A DNA stretch of 64,000 nucleotides. It comes from Hyphomicrobiales bacterium. Its GTDB lineage: Bacteria > Pseudomonadota > Alphaproteobacteria > Rhizobiales > Beijerinckiaceae. Where the stretch lies: the NCBI GenBank assembly GCA_900473415.1, contig UCLR01000012.1, positions 23,934 through 87,933 on the forward strand, read 5' to 3'. This document shows, one piece after another, positions 51,701-59,681 of this stretch. Positions within the stretch are counted from its first letter, which is position 1. Every line of letters starts with the position of its first letter. A model generated the notes under the pieces. That model was not told the DNA's origin. It saw only the letters and a list, made by a program, of their open reading frames with translations, and ran no database searches. The position numbers and the translations under genes are program-made.

Positions 51701-52856
51701 CCGCCGCAACGCCCGCCAGCCGGGCTGCGCGATTTACGGGATTGCCGAGCACCGTGTACTCGGCACATCGCGCCGTCCCCAGAGCCCCACAGAACGTATC
51801 GCCGGTCGCGGCGGCGATGGATATGTCGAGACCGCCGGCAGCGATCGTTCTGTTCAATTCAAGCGCACAAAGCATCGCGCGGGTCGGGTCATCGCGGTGG
51901 GCGAGCCCGGGCATCCCGAAGGCCACGAGCGCCTGCAGCCCGCCTTCGCAGGCCGCAATCCGAAGCATTTCGCCGCGATAACGTATCACGGCCGCATGGA
52001 CGGCCCGCATAGTACTCTCGGTCAGGTCGAGGTCTTCCGGCAGCCTTGAGCCGGTCACACGAACAAAAAGCGAAGTCGCGGTTCGCAACTCGGCAAGCCA
52101 GGCTGAAGTCGCCCATTCCGGGCGCGCGCGCAGGGCTGCGGGAAGATAGGATTTCAACCCTGTCAGCTCGGCCCGCGCCGCATTGGGTGGCCTCGCGGCA
52201 AAGGGAGGCGGGTCGAGAGACAGCAGCTCAACCAGATCGGCCTCGTGGACGCGCCCGTCCCCTCCCGCCTGAATAAGCTGCCAAGTCGGATCGGAGACGA
52301 TGACCTGTCCACGTTCGGCGAGGTTGGCGCAACGGGCGACATCGACCGTGCAGGGCCCCGCCAAGATGAGACGACGATCATCTGGCGCCAGCACGAGGTG
52401 TACGAGATCGATGGCTCCGACGGCCACGCCGATCCTCAACCCAAGGCTCTTGCTCTCGATAAGGCGCCCTTCGGCCCGCTTCTGCAGAAGATGCGCGCAA
52501 TGGCTGGCGGACCACGCGGCGGATCGCATCGCGGCCTCATCGGGCGCGCTTCGCCAGCCGCCGACCAGCGCATCGCCCTCGAAGTTCAGAATGGTTCCGC
52601 CTGTCTCGTCGACCGCTTCGACGATGAACTCGACGAGGTCATTCAGGATGCGGCTCGTCCTCTCCACTCCGAGCCTGCCGTGATCACTCGTCAACTTGGC
52701 AGTCAAAGGCGTAAAGCCCGATAGATCGGCGATCATCAACGCGCCGGAAAGCACTTCTCGCGAACTCGATGGGTGGCTCACAGCTGCCTGGTTGACCCAC
52801 CCCGTGAAGGCGCCCGGAAGAAACCGCAACAGATGTTCTGGCACTTGCGGGAGCAT
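48771..52856 (-). CDS. Soluble-adenylyl-cyclase-like protein: two cyclase domains, AAA/NACHT-type NTPase, helical repeats
   Basis: The 1361-residue protein has the domain order of mammalian ADCY10. Cyclase domain 1 (about 38-200) holds both metal aspartates: Asp44 in ADLSGFTP and Asp95 in EGDALVGG. Cyclase domain 2 (about 255-400) lacks them but has the transition-state pair Asn375 and Arg379 in LGNPVNRAAR, which domain 1 lacks. An active site between the two domains is therefore possible. Next comes a P-loop NTPase with Walker A GEIGVGKT at 467-474 and Walker B IIALEDVHWLD, then a long alpha-helical, TPR-like region from about 800. The lysine that selects adenine in human sAC (Lys95) is Asn91 here. 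It is co-transcribed with an amidohydrolase and a radical SAM gene. Confidence 0.9.
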   Translation of the reverse strand: MLPQVPEHLLRFLPGAFTGWVNQAAVSHPSSSREVLSGALMIADLSGFTPLTAKLTSDHGRLGVERTSRILNDLVEFIVEAVDETGGTILNFEGDALVGGWRSAPDEAAMRSAAWSASHCAHLLQKRAEGRLIESKSLGLRIGVAVGAIDLVHLVLAPDDRRLILAGPCTVDVARCANLAERGQVIVSDPTWQLIQAGGDGRVHEADLVELLSLDPPPFAARPPNAARAELTGLKSYLPAALRARPEWATSAWLAELRTATSLFVRVTGSRLPEDLDLTESTMRAVHAAVIRYRGEMLRIAACEGGLQALVAFGMPGLAHRDDPTRAMLCALELNRTIAAGGLDISIAAATGDTFCGALGTARCAEYTVLGNPVNRAARLAGVAAGRILADKETSESAAGKVRFHGPWEIHVPGLRSGLTTYVAVAPRLDGVTTDGRDLVGRQSELERLLAWFEQTGDSPRATIIEGEIGVGKTALLEAFLDSVRGRGIRFLTGSADDIERNTPYFAFRPILHALVGSKDEIEKRLAKALERSPEQLGFVPLLNNIVDLGIATTSICDQLSSAARAENLRHLMRQLILDWFSSSEGIIALEDVHWLDSASALLVKDLAKLRAPIAFVMTTRSEYPELEAPTAMVRLAPLGPGDTTDLTNSLLGKRAIPPSVQAAIWDRTGGNPFFVTELCRTLTPEQARAGHREKASLQAKVVTLPLSAQAAVLSRTDLLPANDLFVLKVASAMSGSFSAGNLAELGSLKKIGPDVTACVSRLASQHLLRAEVPGGTRYRFNHAITREAVYASMLSHQRQEAHAAIAEALERNGPPSDAETLPLILKHWQSAENELKIFEYLDRVARLRLDQSDNETAIELIDAFLVLAARVDPAPSSKRLASAHFTRGEAALNLGRMVIARQALEEGLRLLGFRPPQDARSLVLGLGRQVTEHLLRSGLNSFVEKLWKRISASIVQVGDDVLIEAANAHGNLTQIYYFLGDKPRIIYSTLCSINLAERISTPFPALAVNYASLGAICGVVPLRRRAERYLKLGLRLAEDVGDNAATARVKLFAGLYRTAVGDWKVAQGNFEVGLALTTKLGEKRRWCELAVSLETILNPGLLTSSFPGDAAWGELVEEICAAAQKRGDLQVLGCGLTAAVRGYRALGRPDVAATHLPALEELVRSQQDALEPIHVLEGSAMLAEQAARRGDVPEQLVWLGRAAQTLETIRPSMKSRTLPALTTVFVAADRAGAGADTPDLAQICRALAVRSSADLSRFANVYPIGRPRALLFRGDLEARRDRPRHATRWWNAALDEALRLEMCADAIAAAARLNEGMAARQSAGTDDRISALIRRNAFLQHYAVPAGAALGRSIKQSAYA

Positions 52857-52936
52857 GGAACGTCAAATCCATGTCTGTTGACAAAATGGCGGTTGGACGT
52901 GCCTTCGAGGTGGTGGTGCTGGCAGAGAGAGTTCGA

Positions 52937-54655
52937 TTACGGCTGGTTCAAAGCAAGCCGATCTTCAGCGCGGCAGCCGCGCAGGCAATCGACCTTTTTC
53001 GCCCATAGCGGTTTCTGGATACCGTTGAAGGTATAGAAATCGTCCAGGCGCTTTCTGCCCAAGCTGTTTGCGTCTAGCAGCCCGAGATAGCGGGCTGCGT
53101 TGCGGCCAAAGAAGGCATCGGAAATCCTGCCGGTAGTACCCAAGGACCCGCTGTTGTCGTATTCAGCGAAAAGCCTCTCGAAATTGCGCAAATAGGCCGC
53201 CGTGTTTCCCGGCTCGATCAGAAGCATTTCCCAATCGCTACCGTACATCAATCGATTGGCGAGGCTGGCGGAACCTTTTGGTTTCGTCATCTGGAAAAGC
53301 GCAGCGAGCTGGCTCTTCAGGTCTCCCGAACCGCGGACCGCATCGGTGAAATAGGCGGAGTCGGCATAGAAATTGGCTCCGCGTGTTCCTTCGGCCGACA
53401 TCAAGCCGACATACCCCCTGGTCAGCTCAAGATTTCCGTCCAGTCCGAGTTCCGTATCACCGAAATGTCCGAAATTGACCCGCAGACCTGACACGGGAAA
53501 GTCCTGCCATCGCGCGGGATCGGTGGCCCAACAAAACGTGGCGTCCGGCATATTCGACGGTGCGGTGTGAGCCATGATCGGCACCTCATGCTCGATGCAC
53601 CAAGCGTAAAGTCGCATGAGTACGCCGTCGAGCCGACGCCCCAGATCGGGTTGCTTGAGCGTGTCCGCGATCCAGGGCTTATCCCAGAATGACGTGGTCT
53701 TGCCCTCGTTCCCGTAAGGGGCGAAACCCATCGGCGGGTACATTTTGACGCCGATATGGCCCTTGCGCAGCACTGCCGATTGGACGAGGCCGAGCGAGTC
53801 CTCACTGGTCAATCCGAGGCCGAAAGCAACCTGCTTATACGGATCGAAGGGCGCGTAGCCGTGGACGCGGCCACCGCTCAGGATCGAAAGCTGCTCCATG
53901 AGGTCGATCTGTTGGCCAACGCTCGTGCGCGGCGGGCGGCCTTTGGAAAGCGCCCAATCGAAATCCAGCATGTGACAAAGCACCAAATCCGCCTTCCGCG
54001 TGGTGTTTGCGCCGTACTCCTCCAGATAATCAAATGTATTGACGTAGCGATAATTGAATTGCTTCAGGGCAAAATTCAACACCGCGTCAATTTCGCTGCT
54101 TCCGGCCCGAAGCTGACGCCTGTACTTGCGATTCTTCTCATAGCGATCCGGCAGATTGTTGATCGCATCGACCAGTTCGCGATCATCGGCGCGCGCGGCG
54201 AGGCTTCGCAAGGTCCTCTGGCGGTTCGCCAGCCCCTCCTTGAGAGCTATTACGCCACGCTCATATTGCTCGACGCGATGCCTCTCTCGCTGCAAAGCGG
54301 AGGCCTCCTCCTTGGCGTCTCGCTTGCCGCCTCGATTGTTGAGCTCGCGGAGATAGGTGAGCTCGAGTTCGCCATCCGGGGCGATCATGCTGACGGCATA
54401 GTCGAGGATCTCTCCCAATCCTTTCAGTCTGCTGTCCGTACGAGCCCGCACGAGCGTGATGTAGCGCTCGACCGGGATATCAGTGCCGTTGAAGACATGC
54501 GCATGGACATCAATGGTTAGAGGGCTGTTCGGATTGCTGATCCTCGGGTCGTCTGCGCTCAGCGGCGCATCGGGATGAGCAAAGCGGCCACATCCGGCGA
54601 GTTGGGTCGCGAGCGCCCATGCGGAACTCGATAGCAGAGTGCGTCGGGACCACAT
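52937..54655 (-). CDS. Tat-type lipoprotein amidohydrolase with inserted coiled coil
   Basis: From ATG 54655 (GGAGG upstream) the protein has 572 residues. The N-terminus has SRR at 3-5, a hydrophobic stretch and the lipobox LAGC with Cys22, so it should be exported by Tat and lipid-anchored. The amidohydrolase-2 metal motif DVHAHVFNG is at 49-57. Residues of about 110-190 form a charged coiled coil (KEEASALQRERHRVEQYE region), absent from ordinary members. Later, MAHTAP and YGSDWEMLL carry the remaining His and Asp. The substrate is unknown. It is the first gene of the operon with the cyclase-like and radical SAM proteins. Confidence 0.85.
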   Translation of the reverse strand: MWSRRTLLSSSAWALATQLAGCGRFAHPDAPLSADDPRISNPNSPLTIDVHAHVFNGTDIPVERYITLVRARTDSRLKGLGEILDYAVSMIAPDGELELTYLRELNNRGGKRDAKEEASALQRERHRVEQYERGVIALKEGLANRQRTLRSLAARADDRELVDAINNLPDRYEKNRKYRRQLRAGSSEIDAVLNFALKQFNYRYVNTFDYLEEYGANTTRKADLVLCHMLDFDWALSKGRPPRTSVGQQIDLMEQLSILSGGRVHGYAPFDPYKQVAFGLGLTSEDSLGLVQSAVLRKGHIGVKMYPPMGFAPYGNEGKTTSFWDKPWIADTLKQPDLGRRLDGVLMRLYAWCIEHEVPIMAHTAPSNMPDATFCWATDPARWQDFPVSGLRVNFGHFGDTELGLDGNLELTRGYVGLMSAEGTRGANFYADSAYFTDAVRGSGDLKSQLAALFQMTKPKGSASLANRLMYGSDWEMLLIEPGNTAAYLRNFERLFAEYDNSGSLGTTGRISDAFFGRNAARYLGLLDANSLGRKRLDDFYTFNGIQKPLWAKKVDCLRGCRAEDRLALNQP

Positions 54656-55089
54656 CGTTCCGCCTCCGTACATTCCTGCATGGGCAGCGTACTTCAACGT
54701 CAAGCATAGGGCCATGCTGCTCGGATTATACGGGTACGGATTTCCGCGTTTTGTGCGTGTAGTAGATCGGCCGAGTTCCAGTCTTAGTATATTCTCCGAC
54801 ACGTCAGTTTCCGCCGCAGGCAATCCGTCACCATGCCCCGGCGTTCTTGTCGCAGGTTAGAGCTGCATCTCCGGTGTCTTCGCCCGCAAATCGAAGCCCT
54901 TCCATTGAGAGACCGCCGACCAACACCGTGCCGGTTTAGAGCTTGTCAGTTCTAAGTAAGTTCACCCGCCGAACGTTAGCTCCAGGCCCCCTTTTTTCCC
55001 CGAGTGATCTGGGGGCGAGAACTGACCTCTCACCTCGGGCATCTGGCTTTCGAAGAGCCTCAGGGCGCTCCCAAGGCAGCTGCTGTCCG
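54656..55089. other. Non-coding gap upstream of the amidohydrolase operon
   Basis: A/T-rich relative to the window. On the minus strand a perfect TATAAT lies at 54730-54725, about 70 bases before the amidohydrolase start, and a TATACT at 54791-54786. Neither has a convincing -35. The part near 54980-55089 carries CCCCC/GGGGG runs and no recognisable gene. It probably forms the right edge of the accessory island. Confidence 0.45.
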
Positions 55090-56706
55090 TCAAGCGGCAA
55101 GCGAATCGGTGCGAATGAGGTCGGCTGCCTTTTCCGCGATCATCAGTACGGCGGCTTGCGTGTTCCCCGATACGATCGTCGGCATGACGGAGGCGTCAGC
55201 GACCCATAGGCCTTCGATGCCGCGCACCCGCAGGTTTGGGTCGACCACCGAATCCGAACTCCGCCCCATCCGGGCTGTTCCGCAGGCGTGATAGATCGTC
55301 TGCCCGTTGTCCCGAGCGAACGCGAGCCAGTTGGCGTCGGACTGGCAGGTGCCCCCCGGCGCCATCTCATAGGCGCGATAGGGATCCATCGAGGCTTGCC
55401 CTACGATCTCCCGGGCGATCTTCATGCCGGCGACCATGCATTGCTGGTCGGTCAGCGCCGCAAGGAAGTTCGGCCGAATCGCCGGCGGCACGTCCGGGTC
55501 GGGCGCGTGGAGATGGATCGTGCCACGCGATTCTGGCCGCAGTTGCGTCACGCCGATGGTCATCCCCGGCTCGCGGTCGAGCTTCCGCTCGGCTGCGTTG
55601 GCGTAGCTCGCGTGCATGAAGAAGTATTGCACGTCCGGCCCTTCGAGATCCGGCCGTGTCCGTACGAACCCGTGCGCGAGTCCGGTTCCGAGCGTCAGGA
55701 TGCCCTTGCGGGTCAGGAAATACTGGGCGACCGCCGCGCCCAGCCGCCAGCCGCGCGTCGCCTCGTTGAGCGTCACGGGCAGCTTCACCCGCCAGTTCAT
55801 GCGCGTGCAGAAATGGTCGATGTAGTTGGCACCGACGCCCGGCAGCTCATGACGGACCGCAATTCCGGCTGCGGCCAGCACGGTCGGATCACCGATGCCG
55901 GACAACTCCAGGAGATGCGGCGTCTGGATCGCGCCCGCAGTCAGGATCACGCCGTGACGCGCGATGACCTGATGCTCGGTGCCGTCGACGCGATAGGTCA
56001 CGCCGGTGGCGCGCCCTCCCTTCAAATCGACGCGCAGGACATGCGCCCCGGTGAGGACGCGCAAATTGGGGCGCTGGCGCGCCGGCGTCAGATAAGCGTC
56101 CGCAGCCGTGATACGGCGGCCGTTGCGCTGGTTGACCTGATAGTAGCCGAAGCCATCTTGCGTCAGCCCATTATAGTCGCGGTTGCGGGGGTAACCTGCC
56201 TGGCCGGCCGCAGCGATGAAGGCTTCGGCGATCTCGGGATGTTCCCTGACCCCGGTGACGGGAAAGGGGCCTTCCCGGCCGCGTGATCCATCGCCCTCCC
56301 CGTCGAAAGCCTCGAGCTTGCGGAAATAGGGCAGCACGTCGTCGAAGCTCCAGCCTGTGCAGCCCTGCTGCGCCCAGCCGTCGAAATCCTGCGCCTGGCC
56401 ACGGACATAGATCATGCCGTTGATCAGCGTCGAGCCGCCGAGCCCCTTGCCGCGCGGGATCGCGATCCTGCGGTTGTGCGTGGCTTCCTCGGGCTCGCTC
56501 CAGAAGCGCCAGTTGAAGGCGGGATTGACGAGGAGCTTGCTGAAGCCGGCCGGGATCGGGATCCAGAACCCCTTTCCCTCGCCGCCCGCCTCCAGCAGCA
56601 GCACGTTACGGCGGCCATCCTCACTCAGCCGGGCGGCGAGCACGCAGCCGGCTGTGCCACCGCCGACGATGACGTGATCATAGGCTTCGCTGGTTGTCGG
56701 GGTCAT
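55090..56706 (-). CDS. GMC-family FAD-dependent alcohol dehydrogenase (choline-dehydrogenase-like)
   Basis: The 538-residue flavoenzyme has the FAD loop VIVGGGTAGCVLAARLSED near 12-30, the GMC signature 1 region PRGKGLGGSTLINGMIYVRG at about 84-103, signature 2 GAIQTPHLLELSGIG near 255-269 and the C-terminal catalytic histidines in YHACGTARMG near 478-487. It oxidises an alcohol to an aldehyde or acid. It is the last gene of a long operon; its start overlaps the E1 stop as ATGA. Confidence 0.92.
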   Translation of the reverse strand: MTPTTSEAYDHVIVGGGTAGCVLAARLSEDGRRNVLLLEAGGEGKGFWIPIPAGFSKLLVNPAFNWRFWSEPEEATHNRRIAIPRGKGLGGSTLINGMIYVRGQAQDFDGWAQQGCTGWSFDDVLPYFRKLEAFDGEGDGSRGREGPFPVTGVREHPEIAEAFIAAAGQAGYPRNRDYNGLTQDGFGYYQVNQRNGRRITAADAYLTPARQRPNLRVLTGAHVLRVDLKGGRATGVTYRVDGTEHQVIARHGVILTAGAIQTPHLLELSGIGDPTVLAAAGIAVRHELPGVGANYIDHFCTRMNWRVKLPVTLNEATRGWRLGAAVAQYFLTRKGILTLGTGLAHGFVRTRPDLEGPDVQYFFMHASYANAAERKLDREPGMTIGVTQLRPESRGTIHLHAPDPDVPPAIRPNFLAALTDQQCMVAGMKIAREIVGQASMDPYRAYEMAPGGTCQSDANWLAFARDNGQTIYHACGTARMGRSSDSVVDPNLRVRGIEGLWVADASVMPTIVSGNTQAAVLMIAEKAADLIRTDSLAA

Positions 56707-58880
56707 GTGGGGGTTCCGGCAAGCGGCGTGCCACGCTCGGCCATCACCTTCGCGAGCCCAGCCATGACCTCCTCGCGACCGGCGAAGGCGGCGCGCTCCA
56801 GCACCTTCGAGATGGTCGGCGAGGCCTCTCGGCCATGGACACGCTGGACCGGCTGGTCGAGCCAGTCGAACAGGCGCCGGTGCAGCTCATCGGCCAGCAT
56901 CGCGCCATAGGAGGTGCCGCGCGCGCCCTGCTCGACGATGATGACATTGTGGGTCTTGCGCACGCTGGCCGAGATCGTCTCCCAGTCGAGCGAGGCGCGG
57001 TCGAGCGTGCGCAGGTCGACGATCTCGGCATCGACGCCGAGCGCCTCGACCGCCTCGACGCTGCGGTGGACCATGGCGGAATAGGTGAGGATCGTCAGAT
57101 CCCTGCCCTCGCGCACGAGCTGCGCCCGGCCAAACGGGATGGTGTAGTCGAGATCGCCTGCCGGGATCAGGCCGTTCATCTGGTAGAGATCGACATGCTC
57201 GATCACCAGCACGGGATCGCTGCCTTTCAGGGCCGCGTTCATCAGCCCGATATAATCCTGCGGCGTCGAAGGCGCGACGATGCGCCAGCCCGGTGAGGTC
57301 GCAAAGACGCCGGCGGGATCGAGCGAGTGCTGCGAGCCGTAGCCGGTGCCCATCGCGATCTTGCTGCGCAGCACGAGCGGCACGTCGGTCGTGCCGCCGA
57401 ACATGTGGCGTGCCTTGCCGATCTGGTTGAAGACCTGGTCGGCCGCGACCCACATGAAGTCCGGGTACATGAACTCGATGATCGGCCGGTAGCGCCCGTC
57501 CATGGCGAGGCCACCAGCGAGGCCCGTGAAGGCGTTCTCGGAGATCGGCGTGCCGAGCACCCGATCGGGAAAGGCAGCGGCGAGGCCGCGCGTCGCGCCG
57601 TTGGTGCCGCCCTTCAGGCGGTGGATGTCCTCGCCCATGATGACCAGCGCGGGGTCCGTCTCCAGTCGCCGGTGGAGCACATCGGCGATGGCATCTACGA
57701 ATTTGCGCTCGATCCTCTCGCCCGCCGGCGGGCCTTCCGAAGGCAGCACCGGCAAGACCCCGCGCAAGCCGACATCGACGAAGGCGGTGTCGGGCCAGAG
57801 CTCGGGGCGGATGCGGCGGCGGTTGCCGTCCGGCTCAAGCAGGCGGCCGGCGATGCCCTTCATCAAGGCGACCGCGCGATCGCGCAGATCGGTGACCGCC
57901 TCCTCGTCGATGAGCCCCAGCGCGGTCATCTCGGTCGCGACGCGCGCGAGCGGGTCGCGACCACGCCATGCGGCTTCCTCCTCCTTGGAGCGGTAGCCGA
58001 AGGCGGAGCCGGGCAGCGGGCCGTTCTGGTGGAAGTAGCGATAGACCTCGACCTCGATCAGGGCCGGTCCCTTGCCGGCACGAGCCAGGGTACTCGCCTC
58101 TTCCATGGCGAGATGCGCCGCGAGAGGGTCCATGCCGTCGACCCGCCAGGCGGGGATGCCGAAGCCCGGCCCACGGCCGGACAGGCGCGTCTCGCGCGTG
58201 ACCTCGTCGACATGGGTCGCGACCGCGTAGAGATTGTTCTCGACGACGAAGATCAGCGGCAGCGCCCAGGCGGCGGCGAGGTTCATCGTCTCCAGCGTCG
58301 AGCCAATATTGATCGCGCCGTCGCCGAAATAGGTCACCGCGACGTCGCCCGTGCCGGCGAGCTTGTGAGCCATGGCGGCGCCCGCCGCCAGCGGCACGCC
58401 CCCGCCGACGATCGCATTGGTGCCGAGCGCCCCGGCCTCGATCCAGCGCAGATGCATCGAGCCGCCACGGCCGTGTCCGAAGCCGGGCTGCAGGCCGAGG
58501 ATCTCGGCCAGACTGCGATGCAGCATCTCCTCGACCGGCACCGCGAATTCGGCCACGGGGTCAAGGGTCGGCGCGAGATAGGAGAGCGCCTTGGCGAGAA
58601 ACTGGTGATGGCCGCGATGCGAGCCGTTGACCTGGTCGGAAGCGCGCAGGCCGATCACCGAGCCGACGGCGCCGCCCTCCTGCCCGATCGAGGAATGAGC
58701 CGGGCCATGCACGAGCCCCTCGCCCGCTAGCTCGAGCACGCTCTCCTCGAAGGCGCGGATGAGATGAAGCTGTGTCAGCATGCTGCCGAGCAGTGCCGGA
58801 TCGGCGGCTTTCCAGTCAGCCGGCGTCGAGCGCAGCAGCGTCCAAGGCACCTCGGCCTGGAGTTTTTCGCGCCTGGGCAT
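56703..58880 (-). CDS. Fused alpha-beta E1 component of a 2-oxoacid (or acetoin-type) dehydrogenase, TPP-dependent
   Basis: The 725-residue protein joins an alpha part (about 1-350), with GSHRGHHQFLAKA near 87-99, GRGGSMHL and the TPP motif GDGAINIGSTLETMNLAA...VENN, to a beta part (about 395-725), with VIMGEDIH, the GTPISENAFTGLAGGLAMDG region and a C-terminal transketolase domain. Such fusions occur in E1-like 2-oxoisovalerate and acetoin dehydrogenase relatives. No E2 or E3 gene is in the window, so it may use partners from elsewhere or decarboxylate without transfer to lipoate. It lies between SDR and GMC genes. Confidence 0.9.
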   Translation of the reverse strand: MPRREKLQAEVPWTLLRSTPADWKAADPALLGSMLTQLHLIRAFEESVLELAGEGLVHGPAHSSIGQEGGAVGSVIGLRASDQVNGSHRGHHQFLAKALSYLAPTLDPVAEFAVPVEEMLHRSLAEILGLQPGFGHGRGGSMHLRWIEAGALGTNAIVGGGVPLAAGAAMAHKLAGTGDVAVTYFGDGAINIGSTLETMNLAAAWALPLIFVVENNLYAVATHVDEVTRETRLSGRGPGFGIPAWRVDGMDPLAAHLAMEEASTLARAGKGPALIEVEVYRYFHQNGPLPGSAFGYRSKEEEAAWRGRDPLARVATEMTALGLIDEEAVTDLRDRAVALMKGIAGRLLEPDGNRRRIRPELWPDTAFVDVGLRGVLPVLPSEGPPAGERIERKFVDAIADVLHRRLETDPALVIMGEDIHRLKGGTNGATRGLAAAFPDRVLGTPISENAFTGLAGGLAMDGRYRPIIEFMYPDFMWVAADQVFNQIGKARHMFGGTTDVPLVLRSKIAMGTGYGSQHSLDPAGVFATSPGWRIVAPSTPQDYIGLMNAALKGSDPVLVIEHVDLYQMNGLIPAGDLDYTIPFGRAQLVREGRDLTILTYSAMVHRSVEAVEALGVDAEIVDLRTLDRASLDWETISASVRKTHNVIIVEQGARGTSYGAMLADELHRRLFDWLDQPVQRVHGREASPTISKVLERAAFAGREEVMAGLAKVMAERGTPLAGTPT

Positions 58881-58904
58881 CAGCGGTCTCCTCCGGCGGC
58901 AGTC

Positions 58905-59681
58905 TCAGAGATAGCCATTGGCGCTCCAGCCTCCATCGACGCCGGCGACCTGACCGGTGATGGCGCTGGCCTCGTCGCTAGCCAGGAAGGCGGCGAGATC
59001 GGCCACCTCCTCGGGAGCGATGAAGCGGCCGATCGGCATCCGCTTCATCAGCGCTTCAGAATCCAGCCGGCCGCGCGCGAGCAGATCCTCGACGAAGGGC
59101 GTGCGGACATAGCCGGGCGCGAGTGCGTTGACGCGCAGGCCATGGCGCGCCCATTCGAGCGCCAGCGTCTTCGCCATCATCGCGACGCCGCTTTTCGAGA
59201 CGCAGTAGCCGATGCGCTCGGGCGCGGCGACGACGCCATACATCGAGGCCATCAGCAGGATGACGCCGCTGCCGCGCGGCACCATGCGGCGCCCGGCGGC
59301 CTGGGCCGTCAGAAAGACGCCGTCGAGATTGACGCCCATCACCTTGCGCCAATCGGCGAAGCTCAGCTCCAGCGTCGGGCTGTTCTGCGAGATGCCGGCA
59401 TTGGCGATGACGATGTCGAGGGGGCCCGTCTCGGCCTCTGCGCGGGTGAAGGTGGCGTCGACCTCCTCGGGCTCACAGACATCGCAGGCGAGGAAGCTCG
59501 CGCCCTCGATATCGGCCAGCGCTGAGGCCGCGGCGGGGTCGCGGTCGAGCACGATCACGCGTGCGCCACGGGCGGCGAAGCGGCGGGTCATGGCGAGGCC
59601 GAGACCCGAGCCACCGCCAGTGATCAACGCGACCTTGCCGGCAAGGTCGCGGTTGCGGTCGGGAACCGGGGTGGCCGTCAT
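58905..59681 (-). CDS. Short-chain dehydrogenase/reductase (classical SDR)
   Basis: The 258-residue protein has TGGGSGLG at 21-28, NAGIS at 94-98, Asn118, the catalytic Ser146, Tyr159 and Lys163 (YCVSK), and LRVNALAPGYVRTP near 184-197, ending with GVDGGWSA. It oxidises or reduces a secondary alcohol or ketone with NAD(P). The first codons of the gene overlap the AroE-like stop (ATGA). The start 59681 is chosen because of that overlap and normal length. Confidence 0.93.
   Translation of the reverse strand: MTATPVPDRNRDLAGKVALITGGGSGLGLAMTRRFAARGARVIVLDRDPAAASALADIEGASFLACDVCEPEEVDATFTRAEAETGPLDIVIANAGISQNSPTLELSFADWRKVMGVNLDGVFLTAQAAGRRMVPRGSGVILLMASMYGVVAAPERIGYCVSKSGVAMMAKTLALEWARHGLRVNALAPGYVRTPFVEDLLARGRLDSEALMKRMPIGRFIAPEEVADLAAFLASDEASAITGQVAGVDGGWSANGYL

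Noticed and set aside
48771..52856. Reading the cyclase-like gene as a LuxR/MalT-type regulator
   Set aside because: There is no helix-turn-helix at the C-terminus, and the N-terminus has two cyclase domains.
57327..58730. Plus-strand frame of about 467 codons opposite the E1 gene
   Set aside because: Antisense shadow without recognisable domains.
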